This document shows, one piece after another, positions 26,764 to 40,356 of a stretch of DNA of 64,000 nt. Source of the DNA: Gyromitra esculenta (Eukaryota > Ascomycota > Pezizomycetes > Pezizales > Discinaceae). The notes beneath the pieces were generated by a model, which was not told where the DNA came from, did no database searches, and was given only the letters and a program-made list of their open reading frames with translations. Position 1 is the first letter of the stretch; each line of letters opens with the position of its first letter. Location of the stretch: positions 1,054,001 through 1,118,000 of the forward strand of contig JBCAML010000005.1 in the NCBI GenBank assembly GCA_038503075.1. Direction: 5' to 3'. The translations under genes and the position numbers were made by a program.

Positions 26764-29578
26764 TTTTTTTTTTCTTTCTAATTTAGTTCGCACTGCTCGG
26801 GACAGGCATGAAGAGCCTGAACATAACTTTCACTGGTAGCGATTTTTGATTCGCCCGAACTTAGCACGTCGGCGGGTTGGTTGGTCAAGTCGCACTTGCG
26901 TGTTCAGGTTCTCTATACCTGCCCTGAGACCTGTCGACACGGATTGCTTGTCTTTCCGTGTTTCGCATGTGTTGTATGAGCTTTTCTCGAGAGGCATTTG
27001 TAATTGGATTTCTGGTTTCGTTTTTCTTGTTCTTTGATATATTTACTTTGCCAACAAGAACAAATAACTTGGCCATAGCCAGACCTGAATTGAATTGTTT
27101 CTGTGCTTTTTTTTTGTTTGAAGAAAACTGAGGTCTCTTCCTTATCTCAGACACCGGCGTACCAACGTCATAGTAACGGAGAGCATGCGTTCCACTTGCC
27201 CGGCGAGGTTGGCTTATTCGAAAGTGTCATGACATGTAAGGCTGAAGTGCCAACCCAACCGGAAAAAAAAAAAAATCCAGCACGCTTTCCTTTTTCCAGT
27301 TTGTTCGGCAATCGACCGTTGCGGCACACTCGTTTCGAAAACAAAGTCGTGATAGGTAATCACCAATAATAGCATATCCAGAATTTTGTTTATTTGTTTA
27401 TTCTGCGGGTGATTCGCTTAGGGTTCGTTATACTAATTTATAGTCCGACAACCGAGCTCTTATCTGATAGAATCAGTTGGATAGATAATTTGGCCAACGA
27501 CAGGTGCGGGCAGATATCCGTAGAGGTTCCTGGTCATCTGTCCATTACCCCTCAACATCTCTTTGCTTTTCGGCTCCCAAGTGAGAATACATGACGAACA
27601 TCATGGTAAATCACTCGCTCTCAAGAACTTCTTCCTTTCTTTTGGCGGCCTGTTTTTTGCGGTATTTCTAACTTATTAGCAATCCCGTAGAGCTGTTGCT
27701 AACACAAATAGCGTTTCGGAGCACATGTATATGTAGCTATCGACTTATTGCGAATTGGACCTTCCTCGTCTTTGGCAATTATCATATGACCCTCCCTCTG
27801 GCTCCCACGCCCTGAAGCCGTTCAACCACTTTGGTGCTAGAGCTCGGTGGGATTTTTGGAAACGAGCGACCTTCTTGAATTCAAGCTCCTGGGGGATCAC
27901 GTTGTGCATGCAGGGTATTTATGTAAGAACGCAACACGATATGACGCTGTAAGATCCCAATAAACAAAAATGACATAAACTCCTCAGCTGTCTCTTCACA
28001 CCTTCTCTCAGGTGGCCCATGTAAGTCCCGGAATAGCTGCGACTGATCATTAAATCATAAAAAAACTGAGCCATTGCTTAATCATGCCATGTGGGACAAC
28101 CCCCATGCAGACTGCGCGAATGCCGCCGCAATTCGTAAGCCACGATCACGCAAACAAATTCGGTCCGGCTCCCGAGCTTCGTAGCTTTTTTAGGTTGCAT
28201 AGCATTAAGCTGGAGGATTCTTCTAATCCCCGTAAAGCGACCGGACAGTAGAGCTTGAGAAAAAAGCACACTCCTAAAGACGGGAGGAATCGAGGGAGTC
28301 GAACCACGGACAAGATGTCATGCGGGGGATGATCATCCCGGGATCCCCACAGATCTACGAAGCGTAATGATAAAGTGTTGCAGAGTTGCCGTGAAAAGCG
28401 CACTTATGGTGAGATCTCTTCCAGCTTCGAAAGGTGACTGGGTGAATTCCCAACTGAAAATTGCCCTGAGAAGCACGCAGGGAGGCCATGGACCATCCTT
28501 CATGCTCCGAAGAGCTCCTCCAAGCATAAAAGATTGTCTAGAGAACCGAAAGCGGGGAGGAAGCAGCGCACATATTATGTATTCTCCCGGTCTACAAGGG
28601 GAATCTCTACTAACATCGAGAGTTGCGATCGAACCAAGTTGTTGGGAAGACGTTCGAGAGAGGGGCGTGCCCGGGTGGGGTTGCCGTTTCCGCGCTCCAC
28701 CTAAGGCTCCTTATCAGTGGGCGCAAGATCTCATCCCGGAGCCACTATGCAGGGAATGAGAGGCTGCTAAAATTGCTATGCCAGATATTGCAGGTTACGT
28801 CGGTTATCCCAACACGATGGGTCCTTATCTCTATCAACACATCAACACAGCTGGCTATCTCTCCGTATGCGCATGCTTGCGGTTCTATAGCCTCCCTTGT
28901 CCGGATTTTGTTTTCGATCCGATGTGAGACCAGATCAGCTTACCTGTGCTCCATTTCCTATGCCTCCTTACCCGGGGGCTCCCGCGCTATGCTATGCAAT
29001 GGGGGGGAGATTTGTTTGTCCCACGCCCACACGAGTGAGGGAGTGTGGAGTCAGAAGTAGCGATGTCAAGGTGGGCGAACAGCAGACTGTCATCCTCCCC
29101 TCATACACTGAGGGGAAATATATTTGTCTGCGCGCACTGTGCTCGTGGTAAAACGAGAGACAGTCGCAGTCGCGTGCTCCCTCAGTTTACGTAAATACTC
29201 AAACATCCAAGGAATCAAACTGTGGGGAAAGCTGAGCGCGGGAAGCTAGCGACGTGCGGGCAAATAGAAAGGTCACGCACAGGATATCGAGAGGAGGCAG
29301 TGGTAAGAAAGGGGGGAGAGAAAAAGATCAGGTATAATAGTCTCTCTTCTATGCACATGTCTCATTCTGTATTTTGCGAATCACGACTGATATGCTATCT
29401 GCAGCTCCAAGTAGATAGGTTTCAATAGATAAACCGAAACAGGCCCTCGTTTCCTGTTATCCTGCGAATCGAACTAGAGCACAGCTAAGCTAAAAGCTTA
29501 ATCTTCGATCCCCCCTTCTTCCCTTCTTCCCTCCCTCCCTCCACTCCTCCACTCCATATTCTATCCCAGGCGGTGGCC
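26764..29578. other. 2.8-kb intergenic region
   Basis: It contains the 3' flank of the membrane protein gene (T-rich at 26764-26785) and the promoter of the PQ-loop gene, with a C/T-rich leader at 29508-29550. Open frames near 28367-28759 and 28623-29060 have no recognisable protein features and overlap other open frames on both strands, so I treat them as chance. A small hairpin CCCCTCA..TGAGGGG lies near 29097-29115. Confidence 0.55.
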
Positions 29579-30892
29579 ATGTCAACCTCACTGTTCCCCT
29601 CGCTCCCGGAGCACTGTGTCCCGGAATCGCAGATTCTCGTCGTCGTGTCCACTTTACTCCACACATGTGTGCCCAGCTGGCAGAGCCTATTATCCACGAC
29701 GCTAGGCCTAGTCTCCATCACCTCATGGCTATTTGCACAGATTCCCCAGATCATCAAGAACTCCCGGCGAGGATCGGTAGAAGGCTTATCTTGGGGATTT
29801 TTGACCATGTGGCTTTTGGGAGATATTTGTATATGCTCACTTCCCCATCCCCCTCGCTCCACACTGCTTCCCAGAAGCAATCAGCTAACTAGGTATGGCG
29901 TCCAGGCAATCTATTAGGAGCGGTGATGCTTAATCAGATGTGGTTCCAGCAAATTATCGCTGCATATTACGTCCTGGTCGATGCGCTACTCGTGACACAG
30001 TTCATGTGGTACGGACTAGTCCAAAAGGTAAATGTATTGGAGAAAGTGCTGGTGGAGCAAATCGAAGGCATATCAATCAATGGAAGCGAAAACTCGGATG
30101 ACGAAAACGACAATCGTAGACCCCCACAAGGCTCTGATATGAAGCGAAAAAGGGTCGATGATAGCCAACAAATACCCGGTAACGTTCCGAGGAGGAATAA
30201 GATGCCGAGTCTGGCTCATACGATCTTCATCACTGTCTCGCTTCTCAGTGCGCTTGCTGGAGCTTTCCCGGTAGACGACGCAAAGATCCTCGGACTGCCG
30301 TCGGATCTGCCATCATTGGGGGATGTATCTGAACGTTTCGTCAGCAAAGAGACGATCGAACTGATTGGCATGATCGTGGGCTGGGGCAGCACCATCTTGT
30401 ATGTTCTCACCACTCCTTACCACTTTTCATACGTTTCCTAACCTGTCACTTTCGCACAGATACCTATGCTCTCGTCTCCCACAGCTTATCCTAAACGCAA
30501 GACGAAGATCCACCGAAGGCCTTTCTCTCTCCCTATTCGTCGCAGCCTTCTCTGGTAACTTCTTCTATTCCTCTAGTCTGCTCTTTAACCCTCTCGGTTG
30601 GCATGACTACGAGCCGTACGGCGGCGGTGGGATTGCCGGGCCAGAGGGTAACAATGCGGCGGAGTGGTGGGGACGGACTCTACCATTCTTCTTTGGCGCC
30701 TTCGGTGTGCTGGCGATGGATGCTACCGTAGGCTTGCAATTCAAACTTTGGGGAGATGCCTCTGGGGAGAAGCAGTTTATTGAGGATAGCGATAGCGAGG
30801 GTGAGGGAGAGAGAGAGACATTGCTTGTGGTGACGGCGAGGAAAACCGACGATGGATATGGAGCGGTAGAGGTTAGAACCGTGATGGACTAG
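29579..30892 (+). CDS. PQ-loop repeat vacuolar amino acid transporter
   Basis: It resembles the yeast Ypq1-3/Rtc2 proteins, which sit in the vacuole membrane and move basic amino acids. Exons 29579-29828, 29906-30398 and 30460-30892 give exactly 392 codons (391 aa). Both family repeats are intact: the first PQ motif at residues 56-57 (FAQIPQIIKNSRRGSVEGLS) and the second at 255-256 (CSRLPQLILNARRRSTEGLS), each followed by the usual basic residues and the glycine-leucine-serine turn. About seven hydrophobic segments are visible. A long hydrophilic loop (about residues 140-195, with acidic and Lys/Arg-rich parts) separates the two halves, as in other fungal members. The second intron falls inside the conserved YLCSRLPQ motif. 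The start is the first ATG in frame. Substrate specificity within the family cannot be decided. Confidence 0.93.
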
Positions 30893-32305
30893 AGTTGAGT
30901 AGAAGAGGAGTGTTTAGAGTTAGTTAGGGACTAGTACGAGTAGAGTAGAAGTTGTGCTGTTTCCGTTTTCTTTCGTTTTGATTTTTAATGGGACTCTTTT
31001 TCTTAGTGGGAGAGGGGTTAGGTTTATGGCGTTACTTACCTTTTGGGAGATGCGGTACGTTATGCTAACATTTTAAGGATTATGATGATACTATATCCCC
31101 TATGGGATAGGCTTCAGTTTTGTTTTTTTTAACATTTTTTTTTTTGGATAAATTTCTTTCGTTTTTCTGGGCGATCCCTTTTTCTTTTTTCTTAGTCTAA
31201 GGGCAACTGTGTTTCTTATATCAATTCAATTCCTATACATTTTGTGACGTTCGTTTTCTTGAATCATCTTGAAGGGATATAATACCACTAATGTGCCCTG
31301 GAGCCGTCTTTAATTATATGATTAACTTGGCTTGCGCTTTCTAAGCGCGAGTAATGTGTTTTTTTAAGACGCGAGTACCGTCTTGATGCCATGCTAGAAC
31401 AACAGCTAAGTCTCCTACCAGGAGATAATCCGGAAGACTATAGGGCAGATCTTCGTCGAAATAAAATACCATCTCGCTCTGTTTAGCTTAGAAGACGATA
31501 GTATTTTCGATACGATGAGCTAGTTCCAAATGCAGTCATAGAGGGCCAATGATTGACGCATTTATCCTTGACGGTTCGTAGACCGACAACCAAAACGAGG
31601 ATTCTGCAAATCGAAGTCGAATTTTCATGAATGTCGCTGAATATTTAGCCAATTCTGTGCCATAACTCAAAGGTTTGATGGAGGCGATGGTAGCCTTGTG
31701 GCATCTTTCTAGGAGGTGAGTCACGATTAATAGAGCTTTGACCATGGCTCGGTATTAGTAATTCCTTGTTACCACCTTAGGCCAAAATTCAATTATCATC
31801 CCCTGAAGAAAGCAAGAAAAGGTTTTTAACATAACAGAGTTAGGAACCACCTCTCTCCATCAGAGCACCCGGGGGGGCTGTAAGAGCTCTTAAATCTAGG
31901 GTGAAAGCAGTTTGGAATCCTTGAATAGCGTGGCGTGACTATTTCCAAACATTCGCCATAGGAGAATTAAATTAGAGTCACTCCCTTCCTACACGTCGCC
32001 CCTTGGTCTCGGGGTCGTCAACGTCCACTAAGATTACGCAATGGAAAGCACAACCCATCACTCATCTACGTCATCGTTTTAAGCAAACCTCTGGCATCAA
32101 GTCAGTTCCTCATGACTTTCGGTTTCTCAGCCTGCCAAAGATAGCCCACATCACCGCTATTATTCTCGTCGCATAAACCGAGAGAACTATATGGCATATC
32201 ACGTGACTACAGAGCCTCACCACAAAGCGTGACTTAGAGGCAACAAACCCCACTGACCATTGCGTCACTCACGCAATCAACTCGAATCACAAACACGCCA
32301 GCATC
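30893..32305. other. 1.4-kb intergenic region
   Basis: The first 350 bp are T-rich with runs of T (31120-31150), consistent with a 3' UTR and terminator of the PQ-loop gene. The rest leads to the eIF2D promoter. I see no supported gene or repeat. Confidence 0.6.
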
Positions 32306-34493
32306 ATGTTCAAGAAGAAGCCAAATGTACAAATCCCCCAATCCGCCCTTCGCCCCTCAACAATTATTTTGCTGACTCCTTACCTCCGTTACAGATCAAG
32401 CCACTCGCCCCTCTTCGTTCCTCGGACCGTCGCAAGATCGCAAATCAGATCATCAAGGATTTCAACCTTACGCTTCCCACACTACCTCAAGATGCAGCTA
32501 CAGAGGGGGAGAAGGAACCCACCACAAACTCACCGGAGACTTCGCTGAGAAATAGTCTACTACCCGAAAACTGCCTCTCTGCCAAATTCACCACCACGGC
32601 AGGACCTGATCTGGCTACCGTTACGGGCACTATGTACGTTGGTGCCCATCTAAACGACGATGGAACCAAAACCGAGCAGCGACCGCTATGGGTGAAAACT
32701 GGAGATGAAGAAATGTTCCCTACAGGTGATTTTACCCGTGGCGTACAAAGTTTGCTTGATTCCTAGTTTATTGTGACTTATTAATGCTTATGTAGTTTAT
32801 ACGCTGTGGAAAAATCCGACTCTTCTACCGTTGCTTCATACGCACTCGCCCGTTCTCACGAAGCTTCAAACTGGTGCCGATTTGATGATTCCTGGCCTTA
32901 TTGGTCCTCCGTTTCCAGCTGGAGCTGCAAAAGGTCGGTTGGTGGCTATTGCGAGCTCGGAAAGCCCAACGGTGCCGTTGGTGGTGGGTGTGTGTGAGAT
33001 TAATGTGAGCGGATTAACGAGAGTTATCGGGGAGAAGGGAAAGGCTGTACGGGTCGTGCACTGGGTTGGCGATGAGATATTTAACTATGGTGGAGCGGGC
33101 GGTAATATTCCGGACAGTCTGAAGTGGCCCCATGGGGATGAGGAAGTCGGTGAAGCTGCGAAGGAGCTCAAGGGGACCAGCTTGGAAGACAGAAATGGAA
33201 AGGGTAAAGCAAAAGAAGATGTTGAAATAGATACCGGAGAGGAGGAAATCAGAGAACTTACCACGAAAGGTTCGTCTCGACCTTCACTATCCGAAGATAG
33301 GTATTCTATTAAACTAATAAAACTACTCCAGAAATTGATGAAGCTTTCCGCTCCGCCACCCTTTTCGGGATCCACCAATTCTTCTCCACTGGCGGATTTT
33401 CAAGCTTAGAGCTTCCAATCTCCCCTTCACAATTTATATCAACACTTGTTCTCCCTTTCCTACCCCCAGCTTCTCATTTTCCGCCTCACAGCCTCCTCCA
33501 GAGAGCTGCACATCCCTCACTAGTGATAAAGAAGACAAGTTACAAAAATGCAGCAAAGTTCTTAAAGCAGCTAGAGAAAGATATGCTCATCAAGACCAAA
33601 ACCAGGAACGGAGGAGAGGTTGTCGTCATGGATATCAACTGGACTCACGAGGATGCCAAAAATTTCACGCCATACAAGTTACCTGAAGCACAAAAAGAGG
33701 ACAGGAAAAGCGGCACTGCAGGGACGGCAGCTGACACAGGTAACGAGGGCACAATGAAAGTCGTAGAGCTTTTCAGGCCTAACGGTAAAGCAATGAGTAT
33801 CTTCACTGCGGTCGGTGCTGGGTAAACTATCTCCATCACCAACTTCCCCCAGAATACAATCCAAAAAAAATAATACATCATACTAGTAACCAGCTAACCC
33901 CGTCCGATAGAACGAAGGACTTCTATACCGCATCTGAAGTAAAATCTATCCTCCTCAAATACGTCGAAGAAGAAGAACTTGTCAACCCACAAAATAAGCG
34001 TCTCGTAAAAATCAACCCCCAAATCGGTTCCTACCTCCTGAACGACAAAATCCGCGAGGACGCCGACGCCCTACGTGTCGGCCAAGCCAGGCGCGACCTG
34101 CTAGCTGACAAACTCGTGAAATCTTGCTCCCCCTATTACATAGTCCTCAAGCCGGGCGAATCCGCTTCCGATACCTCAATCAAGCCGAAGGCAGGAGTAC
34201 CGCCGAAGATCCAGGTATTACTGGAGACACGTCAGGGGAGAAAATCAGTGACAAAGGTCAGTGGAGTCGAGCCATTCGGTGTCGACCCGAAAGCAATGGC
34301 GGAGGAGCTACAAAAGACGTGCGCGGGGAGTGCGAGTGTGGGACAGCTCATGGGGAGTAGCCCGAAAAATCCAGTGATGGAGATCACGGTGCAGGGCCCG
34401 CAGAAGAAAGCAGTTGAGGCATATCTGGAGAAGAGGGGAGTAGCGGCAAGATTTATAAATGTTGTTGATAAAACGGGAGGGAAGAAGAAGTAA
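32306..34493 (+). CDS. TMA64: Eukaryotic translation initiation factor 2D (Tma64 homologue)
   Basis: eIF2D/Tma64 delivers tRNA to the ribosomal P site without eIF2-GTP and helps to recycle 40S subunits after termination. Five exons (32306-32326, 32395-32725, 32796-33269, 33332-33821, 33911-34493) give exactly 633 codons (632 aa). The first exon has only seven codons; its junction gives MFKKKPNIKPLAPLRSSDRR, a hallmark start of the family. In order, the protein shows the N-terminal DUF1947-like part, a PUA domain (about 100-210, with GADLMIPGLIGPPFP and IASSESPTVPLVVG), an acidic linker, a winged-helix region, an SWIB/MDM2-like region (about 400-520) and a C-terminal SUI1 domain (about 545-632, ending MEITVQGPQKKAVEAYLEKR). 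All domains seem complete. The gene should be constitutively expressed. Confidence 0.95.
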
Positions 34494-37400
34494 TTTCCTC
34501 TGAGGGAAGCGACGTAGGAAAGAATAGAATTCGTGTACCAGGTTTTTTCCCCCTGATAACAGGCCATAGGAACCACTTCTCAAATAAAGAAGGGCCCTGT
34601 CGAGAACATAACCAAGCGAACGTTTGAATTTGAGGCTCTTTGGTTTGAGTGGTAATCTGGGGAAATCACTGCTACAAAAAGTAAATGCAGACACATAATG
34701 CAGATGCAGACCCGGTTCCGCCAAGCCGTGAGACACGAGTGATGGATCATGACCTTGTCTATGAAGACCATAATAAATAGCAGGTATTCCCCTATACCGT
34801 AACCACACCCCCCACATCCGTAAATAGCCCTCAATTTCACTCAAGAAATTACGATTCTGCTGCTAATCGCGCACTTAGGCGTGACGCCAATATATACAAT
34901 GCAAGTGACCCTATAGCCATGCTCAGCGGCATCATCCTTACAAATAGCGTGACGAACGCCAACTTCTATTCGATGGTGAGAATCATCTGTATCTCTAGTA
35001 CTAACTTCTTCTACGAGACGAAAGATAATTCAAAGGGGTAGGGAGGTACTTTAGTCAGAGAGTTACTACATCCTTATTAACGGTAGGTACCTTCCATGGG
35101 TACGTTATCAACTACTAACCCAGAGATTCAATAGGACTTATCGCCATCAATAGCGAGCCTTAGCTTGTCCGTACGATTTCAGCGACTAGTGGAACCCGTT
35201 GTAATGATCGAGACCTGCAAACGATAGGGCAGTACAGGGAACGCTAAATCTAATATATAGATGTAGACAGCCAACAATCCGTCTCTCCTGTTCACAAAAT
35301 CTCAAGGATCAAGTTCTTTAGTCTTTACAGGATAAAAGGACGAGCCCATACCGTTCTGCGGCTCGTGTCCACTACGGGGCGTCGGGGTCCCGTGCTTTTT
35401 GCCCGCCCCAAACTCACGAGGCAGGGAAAAAATCTTCAGTTTGCTGAACTTGGCGATTTCGAATATATACACTGCGAATATCATTGTAGTACATCGCTGA
35501 TGTCTGCGACACTCTTACTCGATGATATGCACAGTCCCTCCAAAAGGGTTCCACCAGATTTCCTACAAGTAGGACAAGTTTTTAAGCCAAAATCTTACCC
35601 CACTCCAAAACGAGTGCTATGTTTGATGTTTCTTAATGAAATGTGTTAGGATTGGTCAACGGACACTCAGAGCTGATCGGGGTACCTAAATAAGCCTTGA
35701 GACTGCATACGTATTTCCTTTAGTGGACGAGGGCCATTGGGAGAGCTTCAGTTACGGTCGTTGGACCGCCACTCACTAGATACTAGAGCTCGATCAGTTC
35801 TGTTTAGAATGTGATGTTGCTCAGAGCTATGCACAGCCTTTCCCGACAATCACTTTATGTCTACCAATCCCAACGAATAATATTTTGTTAAAAAGTTACA
35901 AGTACCAGCAATCAATATTTACCGGAACAGCCATAAGATCACCTATTTCAAGCTTGACCTAGATGGTGTAACAGGAGCGTCTCAACCAAGGGTTTCTTGA
36001 GGACCCACGTTGATCGATCGATCAGCTTCTACGTTGGAACTTTAGACAGACCGTGTTAGTTAATATGAGGAGGGTGGTGAACCTATTTTCGAGTAACTCC
36101 CAATTGTTTGAGCTCTTACGAGTGATCGTATGTGATCAAAGAGATTATGTTCATACAGTCATTCGTAAAAGTGTAGGATCTTGTAAATTTACAATTAAGC
36201 ACGGCTTTATTAGACTAGCATAACTCTTGTGTAATATGAATACCAGTCACTCATGTGTAAGCTCAAAACTCAATTGAAAATTTTTGTGATACCTAAAACT
36301 CTACTCTTCGTACTTAACCTTGAAACATCGACGCCGTGACAAGGTCTTCGAGTATCTAGACACATCGTCAAGAATAGTGGAGACCTCTAAATCTTCCATA
36401 GTCACTAACAGCAACTAGAACCAGAAATTTATCGTGTCGTCAATAATTTTAGGCTTACTATACTATGTATCCCTAGCTATTCCTTCATACAATCTAGGCT
36501 ACTTAAAAGGTACAGTTAGCTATGATTGCGATTGTGGTGGTGGCAGCAATGGTTTCAGCGGTGATACCTAGGAGAGAAAATAGATAACTTATGGTTTTAG
36601 AGTAAGTACTACCTTAGAACTAGCCAAGAAATATATAACTTCAACCTAACACTTGTATACTGGTATAGATTTACAGTTAGGCTAGAGGGGCAAGGCTCCG
36701 AGTTCGAATCGCTCTAGAGTCATATATATAGGTGTGCCCTGGAGAAAGACTCCCCACCCCACCCTGAGGGTGAAACTTTTTGCTACTAGGTGCGGTATCT
36801 CCCCCCCTGTCAACGTATATTTAATATACTGATATTACTTTAATCACACAACGCATGTGCGAGCTATCACTATATACTTATCAGATACATCATCCTCTAT
36901 AGTCTCATATGCTACCAGTTGTGGCATGTTAATAATTGATCACTAGCTATCACTCGACAGTTTCCAGTATCAGTCGCTGGGAAGGCATATTGGCTATCAA
37001 GTGGTTGGTCACCTAAACTCTCCCAAAGACAGCAGCAGCACCCAAAAAAGGGGACCACGAATCGGTAAACCACGCGAACAAATATCTAAAAACAAAACCC
37101 ATCTTGGTACAAGACGCGGTCAGAAAGTCCTCACCCACACCAAAACGCACCAAAAGTAGGCCACTATACGATCTCTTAAACACATTCTGTTAATGACTAA
37201 AAGGAGCAGCTATACCAGAGGCTTAGGAGACCCATAGACCCCTAATTTCTTACTTTATTTTACCCTCAAACCCAAATCATCAAGAACAGTGGAGGAAAGC
37301 TCAAGGGGGAAGTTGGAAGAATGTAGCTTTTATATAGTACTACCATACAAATCTACAAGTACTAACCGCTTAACCACTAGTTCTCAGCTCTCATTTCCCC

Positions 37401-38008
37401 AACGACGATAACCAGAATGAGAATAGGACTAGAGAGTAGATATTTGTAGACTTGCAGATCTAACAGTGATGCTAATTTATTTACCCATTAACCAGAAGAG
37501 TGGTTTAAAAAATCTTGATGTGGCCTACTTTTGGTGTGTTTTGGGGGGTGGGCGAGGACTTTCCGACCACATCTTGTACATTATATCATCAACTTCCGAA
37601 ACTAAAACTACGTACGCGTATGTAGACAATCTACTGACTAGTACATGAACTATAATGCACAAACAACCAAACAAAAACCCCTAACTCAAATGGTAATCGA
37701 CAAGAAATTGTGTATGAGGGTGGAAGGGGGATAAATTTCATCATTCGTTTTTCTGCCTGCCTTTCAAAATACCAATCAATCAAAACAATCCGGCAGGCAG
37801 GCTCGTGGGTATCACCATAAAAAAAAAATATACAAAGAAATAAAATGGAGGTAAAGAAGGGGGAAAGAAAAAAAGAAAGAAAAAAGAAGCATCCTCCTAA
37901 TAACATCGCCCCCACTCGGCACTTGGCTTGTACCTCGTTCAGCAACGAATTACTCAACCAATACCTCTCCCCCTTGCAAAAATTAGAGCTATACCAGATG
38001 AAACAGAA
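34494..38008. other. 3.5-kb convergent intergenic region
   Basis: It lies between the 3' ends of the eIF2D gene (plus) and of the next gene (minus). It is AT-rich with no coding region that I can support. Short features only: a 14-bp palindrome TGATCGATCGATCA at 36011-36024, a tRNA-like B-box sequence at about 36700-36712, and a purine-rich run (GGAAAGAAAAAAAGAAAGAA) near 37861-37881 that is probably the 3' UTR of the minus-strand gene. Confidence 0.6.
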
Positions 38009-40356
38009 TTATTTTCTCCTTCCACTGGCCGCAAGCTTTGGCATGGGTGGCACCTTCTCTGTTGGAGTTTCAGGCGGTGGGCTATTCCTCGCTCCCCTCA
38101 TGTCCGCAATCGACTTTGAATGAGGTCTCAGCGCCGTGGAACTTGAGCTCGCTACTACCCCAGACCCAGACCCCGAAACCCTCCTCCTCCTCCCTGCTCC
38201 TAGATTCGACTTCGAGACCCTCTTCGGTAGGATTATCCCAAACGCACCGGACGAGGTGGCCTTCCCTTTCCCATTAGGTTCCGGGACCTCATGCCGTACT
38301 TCTTCCACACTCTCCATAATCGTCATCTCTGCAGTCTTAGCCATAAAACTACCGCCAAAACTCCCGTTCATAACCGGTGAAAGCGGTGTTTCATCAACCT
38401 CCGTTTCCTCACCCTCTGTGTCCTCACCTGACATAACACCATCCTTCGTAGTTTTCAGATGTGGCAAAGCCTCCCGGAGCGAAGATTTTGGCATTGGCGG
38501 TAACGGTGGAACACTGCCATTGATCGCGGGATCAAGCGCACTTTCAAGTTCTCGTTTTGCCTTTTCGAGCTGTTCTTCAAGGTTACTGACTTTCTTCTGG
38601 AGGCGTTCTTGGCGCCTAATATCGCGCTTCGTTAGGCCACCTTTACCCGGTGCTCCTAAGCCAGATTTCGAGTTGCCCTCTTCACCACGGCCACCGAAGG
38701 TGGATGCAAAAACTTTGCTTTTCTTCTTGACGAGGGTTTTAACATCTTCAAATTTCCCATTAGGGGCTGCCTTCGCCGACTGTAGATGGGGCGGAGGAGG
38801 AGCAGCTCTCGACGGAGGAGGGGGCGCAAAATCTCTTTGTTTCGGTATACCCTTCCTACTAAAGTTTTCTGGGGGTTCGGACGGAGAGGTCACGAAATCT
38901 GAGCCGTGCTGTTCAGTCTCGAAGATCTCACCACTATTGCGATAGGGTCTTTCAGTAGCGAAACTCTCACCAACACCCCTCATAGTCACATCGCTCGCGA
39001 ATGATGTCACCAACACTGACCTTCTCTTCTTCAATTCTACATTCTCACTCTGCTCACTTGAATGCGAAGCTGGCCTGCTCTCGTCGGTACTGTAAGCCCT
39101 CCCGATGCTTTGCTCATATGTGTCACCCATTGTGTGGTCTTGGGTGTAATTCCCCCTTGCAGATGGCACTCTCATAGATCCAGAGCTGTTTCTTCTCTTG
39201 ATTGCGTTCGCTCCCATGACCGCCGCTGCACTTCCGGAATACCCTTGCATTGCTCCCGCCCTCTTGAGTTCTTGATATGCTAGCTGACTTCTCTTCTTCC
39301 GCTCTCTCAGCAACTTCTTCTTCCGTTCCCTAGTTTCGTGCAGCAACTTCTGACGATCCCATGATTCTTTGATATCCTTTACGAGCTTGAAAGGGTTGAA
39401 AGGCATCAATGAGGCCAACCCACCGAAGGTAAAAGACCCATCCGTAGACTTTGTGGTGCCATTAGAGCTCCCGGCGCTCTGAACATTGGAGAGGCCTGAT
39501 GTCTTGGTCGACATACGCATCGAGGCTCCCTCCTCATCCTCAGGCCTTGCCGGCGATGAAGTCGGCAACATTCCAACAATCTCCTGTGGCGGAACAGCAC
39601 TTGCACGATCTCTCATGCTTCCTTCCTTGAACCTGCTTACGACTGTATTTGTCGTTGAAGTAGTATCTTGCCGCTTTGGCTTAGATGGAGGCGTAGTTGC
39701 TAGCGGCATCCCACCAGGTGATTCCCCAGGGCGTCTACTAGACGATACCCTTCTTTTAGTAGAGCCCGGTTTTTGGTTGTGGTATCCTTCGTCCTCCTCG
39801 GTATCTGATCCATCTGACGGATGATATGCCAAATCACCTGCGCCGGACTTTCTCTTCTTCCTTGGTGGCTTCTTCCCTCCATTATTCATAGACTCGTTAT
39901 AAAATATGTCGCCTTCTTCTTCATCATCGTCATCAATATCATTCAGAGGATTGTGAAGCCTGTCGCTACGGGTGCTGGCGGGCGTAGTATTAGCACTCGA
40001 AAGTGAGCCTTCTTTCCTCTTCGTATAGCTCTCGCGACCACGCTGTCGCAGTGCTTCCCGTCGCTCCTGCATCTCGCGCTCTTGTTCGTTGTAGTCGTCT
40101 TCATCGGTAGTCGACCCATCTTCATCCTCCTCCGCAAGCACGTGAGAGTTAAGATCTGCTGAAGAGTTGTTGATCTTCCCTCTCAGAGTGTCTCGAAGCA
40201 CCTGAAACTCTCACGTCAGTCCCCAAGTCAGCTCAGTGAGTCTCTATTAACCTTTTGGGCCAAGAAACGCCCATTGCATGGATGGAGGTAAAGTCAGCAA
40301 ATAAAGCAAAGTAAATCACGCACCTTTTGAGGTGTTGATAGCATCGAATCCCCCAT
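38009..40356 (-). CDS. Basic, disordered nuclear-type protein with coiled coil
   Basis: Two exons (40356-40324 and 40201-38009), with a 122-bp intron, give exactly 742 codons (741 aa). The first exon encodes only MGDSMLSTPQK; exon 2 itself begins with GTG (Val) and has no early ATG, so the short first exon supplies the start. The protein is rich in Ser, Lys, Arg, Glu and Pro. It has acidic stretches (EEDEDGSTTDEDD, DIDDDDEEEGD), a strong nuclear-localisation-type cluster KKPPRKKRK at about 121-129, a hydrophobic-then-basic conserved-looking block at about 270-328 (LASLMPFNPFKLVKDIKESW, then ERKKKLLRERKKR) and a predicted coiled coil at about 536-567 (RLQKKVSNLEEQLEKAKREL). The C terminus is again Ser/Pro rich. 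I do not recognise an enzymatic domain. A chromatin- or RNA-associated role is an inference from composition only. Confidence 0.82.

Noticed and set aside
28281..28320. Perfect B-box-like GGTTCGACTCC on the minus strand
   Set aside because: The flanking bases do not form a T-stem (two of five pairs fail), and no acceptor-stem partner exists upstream, so it is not a tRNA.
28367..29060. Overlapping open frames of 130-145 codons
   Set aside because: They overlap each other and frames on the other strand, have no family features, and carry codons unlike the neighbouring genes.
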